64,000 nucleotides of DNA from Tropicimonas aquimaris (GCF_042676185.1 NZ_JBHTJT010000032.1:1-64000), one strand, 5' to 3'. Shown: positions 8,103-17,506, numbered from the stretch's first letter. Notes: generated from the sequence alone by a model not told the origin. Numbers and translations: made by a program.

Positions 8103-8837
8103 TCAGCCCGCTTCGCGTTTCAACAGCGGATCTGGCTGTTCGAGGTAGGTCACCTTCATGAAGTCCTTGATCCGGTCGTCGAAGACCCGTGTGTGAAGAT
8201 GCGCGAGGCGATCCGCCTCCGCCTCGTCACGCGCGGTGATCGCCTCGACCATCTGGTGATGCTCCGGGCTGAGCGGAAAGACGGAGCCGTGCTTGCGGAT
8301 ATGCGTGAAGTGGAAATGCAGGATGCGCCGGCCCTCGTCGAGCAGGCGCTCGTAGCTCTGCGCCAGGTAGGGGTTCGCCCCGGCATGGGCGATGGACATG
8401 TGGAAGACCTTGTTCGCCTCGGACAGCGCCAGCGCTTCGCCCGTCGGGCAGACGGCGTCGTAATCCACCGCCGCCTGCGCCATGACCGCGATGTCGGCCT
8501 CCGTGCGATGGCGCGCGGCCAGTCGCGTCACCGCACGCTGGAGATAGTCGACCGCCTCCACGAACCGGGGCAGCGTGGCAATGTCGAGCGGGGCCACGAT
8601 GGTCGAGCGGTTCGGCAGGGTCCGCACCAGCCCACCGGCCGACAGCCGGATCAGCGCTTCGCGGATCGGAGACCGTGACATCGCGAATCGTGCCGCCAAC
8701 GCGGTTTCGTCCAGCGGCTCGCCCGGCGCGAGAATGAGCTCGAGAATCTCGTCCCGGAGCGTGTCGAAGACGTGTCGTGCCCCGTCGCCACGCTTCCGAT
8801 CCGTCCCGGCCGGCTTGCTCTTTCCTGCACTCTGCAT
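8103..8837 (-). CDS. GntR-family regulator with FCD effector domain
   Basis: This 244-residue protein has a winged helix-turn-helix at about residues 22-90 (LAARFAMSRSPIREALIRLSAGGLV) and an FCD all-helical ligand domain. Histidines at about 171, 219 and 241 fit the metal-binding pattern of this domain. It is convergent with the reductase gene and divergent from the ABC transporter, whose promoter contains a GTNNAC-type dyad. It is the natural candidate repressor of that transporter operon. The ligand is unknown; an amino or imino acid is likely from context. Confidence 0.9.
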   Translation of the reverse strand: MQSAGKSKPAGTDRKRGDGARHVFDTLRDEILELILAPGEPLDETALAARFAMSRSPIREALIRLSAGGLVRTLPNRSTIVAPLDIATLPRFVEAVDYLQRAVTRLAARHRTEADIAVMAQAAVDYDAVCPTGEALALSEANKVFHMSIAHAGANPYLAQSYERLLDEGRRILHFHFTHIRKHGSVFPLSPEHHQMVEAITARDEAEADRLAHLHTRVFDDRIKDFMKVTYLEQPDPLLKREAG

Positions 8838-8915
8838 CGCATCTGTCCTTTTCTATGCATTCTGCTGAAATTTTCAGCGCCGCCCCGCGCAATCCGGCTG
8901 TCTTCACAAACCATA

Positions 8916-8956
8916 TTGACCTGCCGTCAGACACCGTATCACATTCTTGTCGACAA
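8916..8956 (+). promoter_or_regulatory. Promoter and GntR-type operator of the ABC transporter operon
   Basis: A -35-like TTGACC (8916-8921) is followed after a suitable spacer by a weak -10-like element. TTGTCGACAA (8947-8956) is a perfect 10-bp palindrome with the GTNNAC core typical of FCD-type GntR operators. It lies 39 bp before the solute-binding protein start. The divergent GntR gene supports the reading. Confidence 0.55.
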
Positions 8957-8995
8957 CGTGTCGGCAGAACACCACACCAACTCGGAGATTGACAG

Positions 8996-10009
8996 ATGAA
9001 ATACCTCCTCTCAGCGACCGCCGCCCTCGGGATGATGGCTGGCGCCGCCGCGGCCGAGGGCCGCCTCGATACGGTTCTCGAACGGGGAAAGCTCCTGTGC
9101 ACCGGGCATAACGGCAGCTTCCTCGGCTTCGCGGAGGTCGATGACGAGGGGAACTGGAAGGGGCTCGACATCGATCTCTGCCGTGGCCTCGCTGCCTCGC
9201 TCTTCGGCTCGTCCGAAGGCACCATGGACATCGTGCCGATCTCCTGGGCCCAACGCTGGCCGGCGCTGCAGTCCGGCGACGTCGACGTGATCATCAAGCT
9301 CGCGGGCTGGTCTCAGAGCCGCGACGCCGAGCTGAACCTCGCCTACACCCAGCCATATTTCGTCGCCGGCTTCCACGTGATGGCCCATGCCGACCTCGGC
9401 GTGGAGAAGGTCGCGGACCTCGACGGCGGCTCGATCTGCGTTTCCGCCGGGACCACGACCGAGCGCTTCCTCGCGGCCTATATCGAGAACCTCGGCATCG
9501 AGGCCGAGATCATCGTCTTCGAATCCGGCGACGAGGTGCGCACCGCCTATTTCAACCGCCGCTGCGACGGCCTCACCCTGCTGGCCCCGCCGCTGGCCGC
9601 CGCGCGCGCCACCTCCGAGAACCCCGAAGAACACGTGATCTTGCCGGACGTGATCGCGCTGGAACCCTCGGGCATCATCGTCCCCGAAGGCGACCCGAAG
9701 TGGCTCGACGTGATGAACTGGATGCTGACCTCGCTCTGGTTCGCCGAACTCCACGGCATCACCAGCGAGAACGTCGACGAGTTCCGCGACAACCCGCCGT
9801 CCGACCAGATCGGCAAGTTTCTCGGCGTCACGCCCGGCTACGGCGACCGCCTCGGCCTGTCGAACGACTGGGCTTACAACCTGATCAAGGAAGTCGGCAA
9901 CTACGCCGAGATCTATGACCGCAACATCGGCGAGCCCTACGCGCTGCCGCGCGCGTTGAACAACCTCTACACCAATGGCGGCCTGTTCTACCCGCTGATG
10001 GTCGACTGA
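8996..10009 (+). CDS. aapJ: Polar amino acid ABC transporter, periplasmic binding protein (AapJ/BztA-like)
   Basis: This 337-residue protein has a clear signal peptide (cleavage near AAAAEG, residue 20). Family features include GNWKGLDIDLCRGLAA, WPALQSGDVDVI, SICVSAGTTTERFL and YFNRRCDGLT. The arrangement of binding protein, two long permeases and ATPase matches the Aap/Bzt general L-amino acid systems of alphaproteobacteria. Several usual Aap residues differ, so its specificity may be shifted. Lying between hydroxyproline-type enzymes and ProC, it may take up proline-like or hydroxylated amino acids, but this is inference. Confidence 0.88.
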   Translation: MKYLLSATAALGMMAGAAAAEGRLDTVLERGKLLCTGHNGSFLGFAEVDDEGNWKGLDIDLCRGLAASLFGSSEGTMDIVPISWAQRWPALQSGDVDVIIKLAGWSQSRDAELNLAYTQPYFVAGFHVMAHADLGVEKVADLDGGSICVSAGTTTERFLAAYIENLGIEAEIIVFESGDEVRTAYFNRRCDGLTLLAPPLAAARATSENPEEHVILPDVIALEPSGIIVPEGDPKWLDVMNWMLTSLWFAELHGITSENVDEFRDNPPSDQIGKFLGVTPGYGDRLGLSNDWAYNLIKEVGNYAEIYDRNIGEPYALPRALNNLYTNGGLFYPLMVD

Positions 10010-10085
10010 CGCGGCTTGGCGCCCGGCCTGCCCGGGCGCCGTTCCTCCGCAATCCCCCCAGACTGCCCCCCCGGATACCCCCATC

Positions 10086-11255
10086 ATGATGACACTTCTC
10101 AAGCAGAGATCCTTTCGGGATCTCGCCTACCAGGCGGGATTTGTCGGCACGCTGATCGCGATGGTCGTGACCTTCGCCGTCACGGCCGCCGTCAATCTCG
10201 ACGCTCAGGGGATGACCTCGGGCTTCGGCTTCCTGCAGCGGTCCACCGGCTGGGGCGTCAGTTTTTCCCTGATCCCGTTCGACACGTCGGACACCTACCT
10301 TCGGGTGATCTGGGTCGGGCTGCTGAATTCCATGTTTCTCGGGGCGATCTCCCTGACGCTGGCGACGTTTATCGGCGTCGGCATCGCCATCATGCGGGTC
10401 TCGGGCAACCGGATGGCCGGATTGATCGGCACGGTCTATGTCGAGATATTCCGCAACCTGCCGCTGCTGCTGCAACTGTTCTTCTGGTACGCGATCCTGA
10501 CCTCCCTGCCCCAGCCGAGGCAGGCCATCGACATCGCCGGCGTCGCCTTCATCTCGGGCCGCGGCACCTACCTGCCCGGGCTGAACGTCACCGGCACATC
10601 CGCCTTTCTCTGCGCCGTCGCCACCTGCGCCGCCATTGCGCTGGCGATCTGGCTGAACACGGCCCGCCGCTTTGCCCACATGTCGACCGGCCGAAAGCGC
10701 GCCTCGCGGCAGGCGCTCTGGGGCGGGCTGGTCCTGCTGATCGTCGTGCTGATGCTGGCCGGCCGTATCCCCGAGACGCCGCTTCTGAACGTTCCCTACC
10801 TGAAGGGGCTGAACTTCCGCGACGGGATCCGCATCTCGCCGGAACTGCTCGCCTGTATCATCGCCATCTCGATCTACGGCGGCGCCTATATCGGAGAGAT
10901 CGTGCGGGCGGGTTTCAACGCCGTCGGCAAGGGCCAGAGCGAGGCCGGGCAGGCACTCGGGCTGCGACCCTGGCAGATCTTCTCGCGCATCCGCCTGCCG
11001 CTGGCGATCCGCGCGGTCATGCCGACGCTGATCAACCAGTATGTCTGGCTCTTCAAGGCCACGACCATCGGCATCGCAATCGGCTTCGTCGACTTCTTCT
11101 TCGTGATCTCCACCTCGATCAACCAGAGCGGCCAGACGCTCGAACTGATCGCGATCCTGATGGGGGGCTTTCTCGCCATCAACTATTCCATGGCCTGGGT
11201 GCTGAACCGCGTGAACGACGCGATCCGGCTCAAGGGCACGCAACTGCGGGGCTGA
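10086..11255 (+). CDS. aapQ: Polar amino acid ABC transporter permease (AapQ/BztB-like)
   Basis: This 389-residue inner-membrane protein has many hydrophobic segments. It carries the HisMQ-type permease signature: LNSMFLGAISLTLATFIGVG near residue 80 and YIGEIVRAGFNAVGKGQSEA in the C-terminal half, the loop that contacts the ATPase. Its length is that of the long Aap/Bzt permeases, not the short HisM/HisQ type. It starts 76 bp after the binding protein and ends 9 bp before the second permease. Confidence 0.9.
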   Translation: MMTLLKQRSFRDLAYQAGFVGTLIAMVVTFAVTAAVNLDAQGMTSGFGFLQRSTGWGVSFSLIPFDTSDTYLRVIWVGLLNSMFLGAISLTLATFIGVGIAIMRVSGNRMAGLIGTVYVEIFRNLPLLLQLFFWYAILTSLPQPRQAIDIAGVAFISGRGTYLPGLNVTGTSAFLCAVATCAAIALAIWLNTARRFAHMSTGRKRASRQALWGGLVLLIVVLMLAGRIPETPLLNVPYLKGLNFRDGIRISPELLACIIAISIYGGAYIGEIVRAGFNAVGKGQSEAGQALGLRPWQIFSRIRLPLAIRAVMPTLINQYVWLFKATTIGIAIGFVDFFFVISTSINQSGQTLELIAILMGGFLAINYSMAWVLNRVNDAIRLKGTQLRG

Positions 11256-11264
11256 GGCGGGATT

Positions 11265-12335
11265 ATGGCAAAGACCTATCACAAGCCGACCTTCATCGAG
11301 CGCACCCGGGCGAACTACTTTTCAACCTGGCTCGACACCACGCTGACGCTGGGCTTCGGCGCGCTGGTTCTCTGGGTCCTGCTGGGGCTCTTCGACTGGG
11401 CCTTTCTCAATGCCGTCTGGTCCGAGGCCGAGCGCGAGCAATGCGGCCACGGCTCGGGCGGCGCCTGCTGGGCGGTGATCGACGCGCGCTGGCGGCTGAT
11501 CCTCTTCGGCCTCTACCCGTTCGAGGAACAATGGCGCTCCGCAATTGCCTGCATCGCGATGGTTATCACTGTCGCCCTGTCCTGCGTGCCCTGGTTCTGG
11601 AGCGCACGCCGCCTGCCCGTGCTGTGGCTTGCAGGCTTCGCGATCTTTTACGTGCTGATGCGCGGCGGCCTGTTCGGGCTGACGCCGGTCTCCGAGCAGA
11701 ACTGGGGCGGGCTGTCGCTGACGTTGTTCATCTTCGCCAGCGTCACGCTGATCGGCATGCCGATGGCGATCGTCTTCGCGCTGCTCCGCCGCTCCCACCT
11801 GCCGATGATCGCCGGAACGATGGGCGTGATCATCGACATGATCCGCTCGCTGCCGCTGTTGTCGATCATGTTCACCTTCGCCATCGTACTGCCCTTCGTG
11901 CTGCCCGGCTGGGCGGTGGGCGACAAGCTCTACCGGGTCATCGTGGGCTACGCGCTGTTCTTTGCCTGCTACCAGGCCGAGATCATCCGCGGCGGCATGC
12001 AGGCGCTTCCCGCCGGCCAGGAAGAGGCAGCCCAGGCGCTCGGCATGGGCTACTGGCACCGGATCGGCTACATCGTCCTGCCTCAGGCGTTCCGCAACGC
12101 CCTGCCCCCGACGATCAACCAGCTGGTCATCACCTTCAAGGAGACCTCGCTCGTCGTCATCATCGGGTTCTTCGAGGTGCTCGCCTCCGGCAACGCCGCT
12201 TACGGGACCGCAGAATGGAACTTTGCCCACATCGAGGTCTACTGCTTCGTCGCCCTGATCTATTTCACCTTCGTCTTCGCGCTGTCCCGCTACGGCGCCT
12301 ACCTGGAGCGCCGCCTTGCGGTTGCCGCGCGCTGA
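11265..12335 (+). CDS. aapM: Polar amino acid ABC transporter permease (AapM/BztC-like)
   Basis: This 356-residue integral membrane protein pairs with the preceding permease. The ATPase-coupling loop reads AEIIRGGMQALPAGQEEAAQ, followed by ALGMGYWHRIGYIVLPQAFR. A soluble-looking loop with EREQCGHGSGG near residues 48-62 is usual for AapM/BztC. It is separated by 10 bp from the ATPase gene that follows. It acts with the other three subunits to import amino acids across the inner membrane. Confidence 0.9.
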   Translation: MAKTYHKPTFIERTRANYFSTWLDTTLTLGFGALVLWVLLGLFDWAFLNAVWSEAEREQCGHGSGGACWAVIDARWRLILFGLYPFEEQWRSAIACIAMVITVALSCVPWFWSARRLPVLWLAGFAIFYVLMRGGLFGLTPVSEQNWGGLSLTLFIFASVTLIGMPMAIVFALLRRSHLPMIAGTMGVIIDMIRSLPLLSIMFTFAIVLPFVLPGWAVGDKLYRVIVGYALFFACYQAEIIRGGMQALPAGQEEAAQALGMGYWHRIGYIVLPQAFRNALPPTINQLVITFKETSLVVIIGFFEVLASGNAAYGTAEWNFAHIEVYCFVALIYFTFVFALSRYGAYLERRLAVAAR

Positions 12336-12345
12336 GGAACAGCCA

Positions 12346-13092
12346 ATGACCACCCAGACCCCCGCCATCCGCATCAGCGACATGGACAAGTATTTCGGCA
12401 CCTTTCACGTGCTGAGGAAGATTAACCTCGAGGTCGCCCGTGGCGAACGGATCGTCATCTGCGGTCCCTCCGGCTCCGGCAAGTCCACCCTCATCCGCTG
12501 CATCAACCGGCTGGAAGAATACGAGGGCGGCTCGATCAACGTCCTCGGCACCGAGCTCGACGACAACATCGACAACATCGATGCGATCCGGCGTGAAACC
12601 GGCATGGTGTTCCAGCACTTCAACCTCTTCCCGCACATGACGATCCTCGACAATTGCACGCTGGCGCCGATGCTGGTGCGCAAGCAATCTCGGGCGGAGG
12701 CGGAAGAGGTCGCGATGCAATACCTGACCCGGGTCAAGATTCCCGAACAGGCGGACAAGTATCCCGGCCAGCTCTCCGGCGGCCAGCAGCAGCGCGTCGC
12801 CATCGCCCGCGCGCTCTGCATGAAGCCGGAGATCATGCTGTTCGACGAGCCCACCTCGGCGCTCGACCCCGAAATGATCTCGGAGGTGCTGGACGTGATG
12901 GTGGGGCTCGCCAACGACGGGATGACCATGATCTGCGTCACCCACGAGATGGGCTTCGCCCGCCAGGTGGCCGACCGGGTGATCTTCATGTCCGACGGCG
13001 AAATCGTCGAACAGGCGCCGCCAACCGAATTCTTCGAAACCCCCAAACACGCACGTACCCAGGCCTTCCTTGGCCAAATCCTAGGACACTGA
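12346..13092 (+). CDS. aapP: Polar amino acid ABC transporter ATP-binding protein (AapP/BztD-like)
   Basis: This 248-residue ABC ATPase has Walker A GPSGSGKST, signature LSGGQQQRVAIARAL, Walker B IMLFDEPTSALD and the H-loop CVTHEMG. I chose ATG 12346, behind GAGGAACAGCC, over an upstream TTG at 12316 that overlaps the permease gene. It energises the transporter encoded just upstream. It is followed after 2 bp by an aminotransferase gene, so the metabolic genes are probably on the same transcript. Confidence 0.93.
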   Translation: MTTQTPAIRISDMDKYFGTFHVLRKINLEVARGERIVICGPSGSGKSTLIRCINRLEEYEGGSINVLGTELDDNIDNIDAIRRETGMVFQHFNLFPHMTILDNCTLAPMLVRKQSRAEAEEVAMQYLTRVKIPEQADKYPGQLSGGQQQRVAIARALCMKPEIMLFDEPTSALDPEMISEVLDVMVGLANDGMTMICVTHEMGFARQVADRVIFMSDGEIVEQAPPTEFFETPKHARTQAFLGQILGH

Positions 13093-13094
13093 AA

Positions 13095-14024
13095 ATGACG
13101 ACGATCAATCTCAACAAGAAAACCACCCACGATTCCGAACACGATCCCCGCAACGACGAGATCCTGATCTACGTCAACGGCGAGTTGAAGCCCAAGGCCG
13201 AGGCCGTGGTCTCCGTCTATGATGCGGGCTTCATGCTGGGCGACGGCATGTGGGAGGGCATGCGCCTCTACAACGGCAAATGGGCCTTCTTCGACGAGCA
13301 CATGGACCGGCTCTTCAACTCGCTGAAATCGGTCTCCATCGAGCTCGACATAGGCCCGGACGACATCCTCGAGATCCTCAACAAGACGGCCGAGGCTAAC
13401 GGGATGACCACCGACGCGCATTGCCGCCTGATGATCACCCGAGGCCGGAAGGCCAAGCCGTTCCAGCATCCCGGGCTCAGCCGCTGGGGCGCGACCATCG
13501 TCGCGATCATCGAGCACTCCAAGCCCGTCGAGACCCTGCAGAGCAAGGGCATCCGCCTGGCCACCGTGCCGCAGGTGCGCGGCCTGCCGATGAGCCAGGA
13601 CGCAAAGTTCAACTCGCATTCCAAGCTCAACTGCATCATCGCCTGCATCCAGGCCGAGCAGGCCGGCGCCGACGAGGGGCTGATGCTGGATCCGCATGGC
13701 TTCGTGAACACCACCAACGCCTGCAACTTCTTCATCGTGCGCCGCGGCGAGGTTTGGACCTCGACCGGCGATTATTGCATGAAGGGCGTCACCCGCCAGA
13801 AGGTGATCGACCTCTGCCGCGCCGACGGCATTCCCGTCTTCGAGAAGAACTACTCGCTCTTCGAGACCTACGGCGCGGATGAGGCCTTCCTCACCGGCAC
13901 CTTCGGCGCGCAGACCCCGGTGGCGGAGATCGACGGCAAGCCCATCGGCAATGGCGAACGGCCGATCACCATGCGCATCCGGGAACTCTACAAGCAGCTC
14001 GTTGCCGAGAACACCGGAGCCTGA
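13095..14024 (+). CDS. Class IV (BCAT/DAAT-fold) PLP-dependent aminotransferase
   Basis: This 309-residue fold-IV enzyme has the conserved start VYDAGFMLGDGMWEGMR, the PLP lysine in NSHSKLNCI and the phosphate-binding region FVNTTNACNFF. The family includes branched-chain and D-amino acid aminotransferases and aminodeoxychorismate lyase. A 2-bp gap from the ABC ATPase gene and a 2-bp gap to proC place it in the transport operon. It may transaminate an imported amino acid to a keto acid that cyclises to a pyrroline or piperideine carboxylate. The exact substrate is not visible. Confidence 0.85.
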   Translation: MTTINLNKKTTHDSEHDPRNDEILIYVNGELKPKAEAVVSVYDAGFMLGDGMWEGMRLYNGKWAFFDEHMDRLFNSLKSVSIELDIGPDDILEILNKTAEANGMTTDAHCRLMITRGRKAKPFQHPGLSRWGATIVAIIEHSKPVETLQSKGIRLATVPQVRGLPMSQDAKFNSHSKLNCIIACIQAEQAGADEGLMLDPHGFVNTTNACNFFIVRRGEVWTSTGDYCMKGVTRQKVIDLCRADGIPVFEKNYSLFETYGADEAFLTGTFGAQTPVAEIDGKPIGNGERPITMRIRELYKQLVAENTGA

Positions 14025-14026
14025 GG

Positions 14027-14839
14027 ATGGACGACATCAACGCACGCGGCCTGGTGATGATCGGCTGCGGGTTCATGGGAAAGGCCCTGCTGGAAGGCTG
14101 GATCGCCGCCGGCCTGTCGCCCGAGGCGGTGACCGTGCAGGACCCGACGCCGTCCGAATGGCTGGCCGCGCAGCCGGGCTTCCGCCTGAACGCGCCGCTG
14201 CCGGAAGCCCCGGCCGTGCTGGTCATCGCGGTCAAGCCGCAGGTACTGGACGAGGTGATCCCGGACCTGGCGGGCTTCGGCGGTGGCCGGACGATCGTCG
14301 TGACGATCGCGACGGGCGCGCCGGTCAGCTACTACGAGCGCCACTTCGGCCCCGAGACGCCAATCATCCGCACCATGCCGAACCTGCCGGCCTCGGTCGG
14401 CTGCGGTGTAACCGCGCTCTGCGCAAATGCCGCCGCTTCCGGGGAGGCGATGGCGCTGGTGGGAACGCTCTTCGGCGCGGTCGGCACCTCGGTGACGCTG
14501 GAGGACGAGGGCATGATGCACCTCGTGACCGGCGTTTCCGGCTCGGGCCCGGCCTATGTCTTCGCATTGGCGGAGGCGATGGCCCAAGCGGGCACGGAAC
14601 TCGGCCTGCCCGAGGAGCTGGCCCGCGCCCTCGCCATCCAGACCGTGGCCGGGGCCGGTCATATGCTCGCCACACCGGGCGCCGATCCGACCGCCCTGAG
14701 ACAGGCGGTCACCTCCAAGGGCGGCACCACGGCGAAGGCGCTCGAGCAATTGATGCGCACGCCAGACGGTATCGCGGACCTGGCCCGCGCCGCCGTCGAC
14801 GCCTCGCGCAACCGCAGCGCCGAGCTCAGCCGCAGCTAG
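14027..14839 (+). CDS. proC: Pyrroline-5-carboxylate reductase family protein
   Basis: This 270-residue protein has an N-terminal Rossmann motif (MIGCGFMGKALLEGW) and a C-terminal dimerisation domain with the ProC signature VSGSGPAYVFALAEAM. The expected role is NAD(P)H-dependent reduction of delta1-pyrroline-5-carboxylate to L-proline. Its place at the end of an amino acid transport and transamination operon suggests a dedicated catabolic copy rather than the housekeeping one. ProC-family enzymes can also reduce related cyclic imines. It ends just before a bidirectional hairpin. Confidence 0.9.
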   Translation: MDDINARGLVMIGCGFMGKALLEGWIAAGLSPEAVTVQDPTPSEWLAAQPGFRLNAPLPEAPAVLVIAVKPQVLDEVIPDLAGFGGGRTIVVTIATGAPVSYYERHFGPETPIIRTMPNLPASVGCGVTALCANAAASGEAMALVGTLFGAVGTSVTLEDEGMMHLVTGVSGSGPAYVFALAEAMAQAGTELGLPEELARALAIQTVAGAGHMLATPGADPTALRQAVTSKGGTTAKALEQLMRTPDGIADLARAAVDASRNRSAELSRS

Positions 14840-14852
14840 CGGAGCAGCGTTC

Positions 14853-14883
14853 GCCGGGCAGGCCTCAGCCTTGCCTGTCCGGC
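14853..14883. terminator. Hairpin between convergent proC and lysR genes
   Basis: GCCGGGCAGGC and GCCTGTCCGGC pair over 11 positions with one mismatch around a 9-nt loop. It lies between two converging genes and overlaps the last codons of the LysR gene. There is no strong T-run, so its terminator role is inferred from place and shape. Confidence 0.5.
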
Positions 14884-15788
14884 GGCGAGGCATGCCGGCT
14901 CGCCATCTGGCACACCAGATCGAGCAGGCGGCGCACGACCGGGTAGGACAGCGACGAACGGCGGACGTAGGCCCCGGCGAGGAAGCTGTCGATAGGGTCG
15001 GCAAGCGGCAGGGAACGCATGCCCAGGGCGCTCAGGTTGGGGTCGAGCTCCATCGGCGCCGGCATGATGAACTTCCCGGTGGCGACGAGATCGAGCCCGA
15101 ACTCGTAGGAGCTGGTCGTCACCGCGAATTCCGGCGGGTTCAGTGCATTGCGCACGAAGAAGCCCCGCACCATGGCCGTCGTCTCCGCGTCGTTCGAGTA
15201 GAGGACCCAGGGAATCCCGGCCAGATCCTTGGCGCTCACCCGGTCCTTTCGGTGGAGTGGATGATCGACGCTCGCCAGCGCGCCCAGATGCGCCGAGACA
15301 ATCTCCACCGTGTCGATGTCCTCCTCGTCGATATCGGAGGCGAGCGCCCCGAAGACGATGTCGAGCTCGCCGTGCCGGAGATGCGGCAGGTTCTGCAGGT
15401 GAACGTCGGCGCGAATCTCCAAGCGGGTTTCCGGGTGCTCCTGCCGCAACTGCTCGAAGGCCGGCACCAGGTAGGCGCGCCGGAACAGCGGCCCCGCACC
15501 GACGCGAAGCACGTCGAGCCGGTTCGATTTCTCGGCTTCGATGGCCTCGCGGGCCTGCACGTAGCGCTGCTCGATCCGCTTGGCGTGGTCGAGCAACTCC
15601 CGTCCGATCGGTGTCAGGAACATACCCCTCGGCTGCCGGTCGAACAGTCGCGTTCCATATTCATCTTCCAGCAGTTTCAATCGCTTGGTGAGCGAGGGCT
15701 GGGCGAGCCCGAGGCGCTTGGCGGCCTCTGTCAGATTGCCGGTTTCGGCAACGACGAGAAAGGCGACGAGGTTCTTATCCATAGCCAT
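14865..15788 (-). CDS. LysR-family transcriptional regulator
   Basis: This 307-residue protein has the N-terminal LysR helix-turn-helix (FLVVAETGNLTEAAKRLGLA, then QPSLTKRLKLLEDEYGTRLF) and a type 2 periplasmic-fold effector domain. It is divergent from the sulfatase gene. An LTTR-like T-N11-A dyad (ATTTGGAATACCCAAT, 15787-15802) overlaps its own start, so it may repress itself and control the sulfatase-transport block. A second in-frame ATG two codons on (15782) is an equally good start. The effector is unknown. Confidence 0.92.
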   Translation of the reverse strand: MAMDKNLVAFLVVAETGNLTEAAKRLGLAQPSLTKRLKLLEDEYGTRLFDRQPRGMFLTPIGRELLDHAKRIEQRYVQAREAIEAEKSNRLDVLRVGAGPLFRRAYLVPAFEQLRQEHPETRLEIRADVHLQNLPHLRHGELDIVFGALASDIDEEDIDTVEIVSAHLGALASVDHPLHRKDRVSAKDLAGIPWVLYSNDAETTAMVRGFFVRNALNPPEFAVTTSSYEFGLDLVATGKFIMPAPMELDPNLSALGMRSLPLADPIDSFLAGAYVRRSSLSYPVVRRLLDLVCQMASRHASPPDRQG

Positions 15789-15925
15789 TTGGAATACCCA
15801 ATGCGCTTATTTTCTATTTTTCTTTATTTCTGGCGGTTGGTAGCGATTGGGTCAAGGAGCTTGGCAGCACCGGGTCTCGGGAGGAGATGAGCGCCGCTGC
15901 ACCGCTTCAAGGAGGAAGAGCCGCC

Positions 15926-17506
15926 ATGCGCACCATTTTCGTGATGTTCGATTCGCTCAATCGCGAGGCCCTCGAGGCCTATGGCGGCACCGCGATCCGC
16001 ACTCCGAACTTCCAGCGACTGGCAGACCGCGCGGTGACTTTCGACAACCATTACTGCGGCTCAATGCCCTGCATGCCGGCGCGGCGCGATATGCACACCG
16101 GGCGGCTGAACTTCATGCACCGCCCCTGGGGCCCGCTGGAACCCTTCGACAATTCCTTCGCCCGGAGCATGGGCGAGGCGGGCATCTACTCGCACCTCGT
16201 CACCGACCACATGCATTACATCGAGAACGGGGGCACCGGATACTGCACCCAGTTCGAAAGCTGGGAGGTCGTGCGCGGGCAGGAGCACGACACGGCCAAG
16301 GCGCTCGTCCAGCCGCCGCTGGACGCGTTGGCGGCGCAGTTCGACCCGCGGCACTATCCGCTCGACAAGCTGCCGAGCGATCGGCCGGCGACGCTGCAGA
16401 CCTCGGACATCATCGCCTGGCGGCGAATGCGGCACGCGGCGAACACGCTTTTCGTCAAGGAAGAAGAAGATTTCCCGACACCCAGGGTCTTTGCCAGCGC
16501 CCTCGAGTTCCTGGAGATGAACAAGGCGTCCACGGATTTCTTCCTGCAGATCGAGAGCTTCGACCCGCACGAGCCCTTCTGCGCGCCTGAGCGGTTCCAC
16601 AAGGAATACGCCACCGGCCGCAATGGCGGCGTTCTGGACTGGCCCTCCTACGAAAAGGCGACCGACAGCCCGGAGGACATGGCCGAGATACGCGCGAACT
16701 ACGCCGCCTCGGTCGCGGAATGCGATTACTACCTCGGCCGACTGCTCGACTGGATGGACGACAACGACGCCTGGGGCGACACCTGCCTGATCGTCACGAC
16801 CGACCACGGTTTCCTGCTGGGCGAGCATGAGTGGTGGGGCAAGAACAAGATGCCCTATTACGAGGAGATCTCGCATATCCCCCTGCTGGTCTGGCATCCG
16901 GAGTGCGCCGACATGGGCGGCGAGCGCCGTCGCGCGGTGACCCAGACCCCCGATCTTGCCGCGACCTTCCTCGACCTCTTCGGGCTGCCCACCCCGGACG
17001 AGGCCACCGGGCAATCGCTGCTGCCGGCGCTGCGCGGCGAGCGCGAGGATGACTATCGTTCGGTCATCTTCGGCATGTTCGCCGGACCGATCGGCATCGC
17101 GGACGGCAGCCACGTTTATTACCACTACCCAGTCAAGACCGACGGCGAGGGGTTCAACCTTTATACGCTGGCGCCATCGCACATGGTGCGGATGTTCAAC
17201 GCCGAGGAACTGGCCCAGGCCGAGTTGGTCGAAGGGTTCGACTTCACCCATGGCGCGCCGGTTCTGCGCGTGCCGATGGCGCCGGACAACGGTGAGGCGG
17301 GGCTCGAGGCGGTCCGCAACCGGCCGGACCGGATCCAGCTGTTCGATCTTGCCGCTGACCCCGGACAGTCGGAGCCGATCGAGGATGCGGAGGTGCTCGC
17401 CCGTCTGCGCGCCGAGATCGCCGTACACATGAAACGTCACGACGCGCCTTCGGAGATCTTCGATCTCTACGGGCTGGAGCGACGCGCCGCGGAAGCGGTC
17501 GCCTGA
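15926..17506 (+). CDS. Type I sulfatase
   Basis: This 526-residue protein of the formylglycine sulfatase family has its CxPxR core as CMPAR, with the Cys converted to formylglycine at about residue 49, followed by HTGR. Other family parts are the N-terminal FVMFDSLNRE metal site and VTTDHGFLLGEHEWWGKN near the C-terminal half. I chose ATG 15926 because AGGAGG lies 11 bp upstream; an earlier ATG at 15887 has no such site. No signal peptide is evident, so it likely acts in the cytoplasm on an imported sulfate ester. It is not clearly BetC-like. It precedes the tctCBA transporter genes. Confidence 0.92.
   Translation: MRTIFVMFDSLNREALEAYGGTAIRTPNFQRLADRAVTFDNHYCGSMPCMPARRDMHTGRLNFMHRPWGPLEPFDNSFARSMGEAGIYSHLVTDHMHYIENGGTGYCTQFESWEVVRGQEHDTAKALVQPPLDALAAQFDPRHYPLDKLPSDRPATLQTSDIIAWRRMRHAANTLFVKEEEDFPTPRVFASALEFLEMNKASTDFFLQIESFDPHEPFCAPERFHKEYATGRNGGVLDWPSYEKATDSPEDMAEIRANYAASVAECDYYLGRLLDWMDDNDAWGDTCLIVTTDHGFLLGEHEWWGKNKMPYYEEISHIPLLVWHPECADMGGERRRAVTQTPDLAATFLDLFGLPTPDEATGQSLLPALRGEREDDYRSVIFGMFAGPIGIADGSHVYYHYPVKTDGEGFNLYTLAPSHMVRMFNAEELAQAELVEGFDFTHGAPVLRVPMAPDNGEAGLEAVRNRPDRIQLFDLAADPGQSEPIEDAEVLARLRAEIAVHMKRHDAPSEIFDLYGLERRAAEAVA

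Noticed and set aside
10016..12349. 777-codon plus-strand frame
   Set aside because: It overlaps both ABC permease genes in another frame and is rich in Arg, His and Pro, as expected for a shadow.
15926..17506. Choline sulfatase (BetC) with GMC and aldehyde dehydrogenase as a betaine operon
   Set aside because: The sulfatase active-site region and overall sequence do not look BetC-like, and LysR, lactonase and enolase-superfamily genes do not fit a bet operon.
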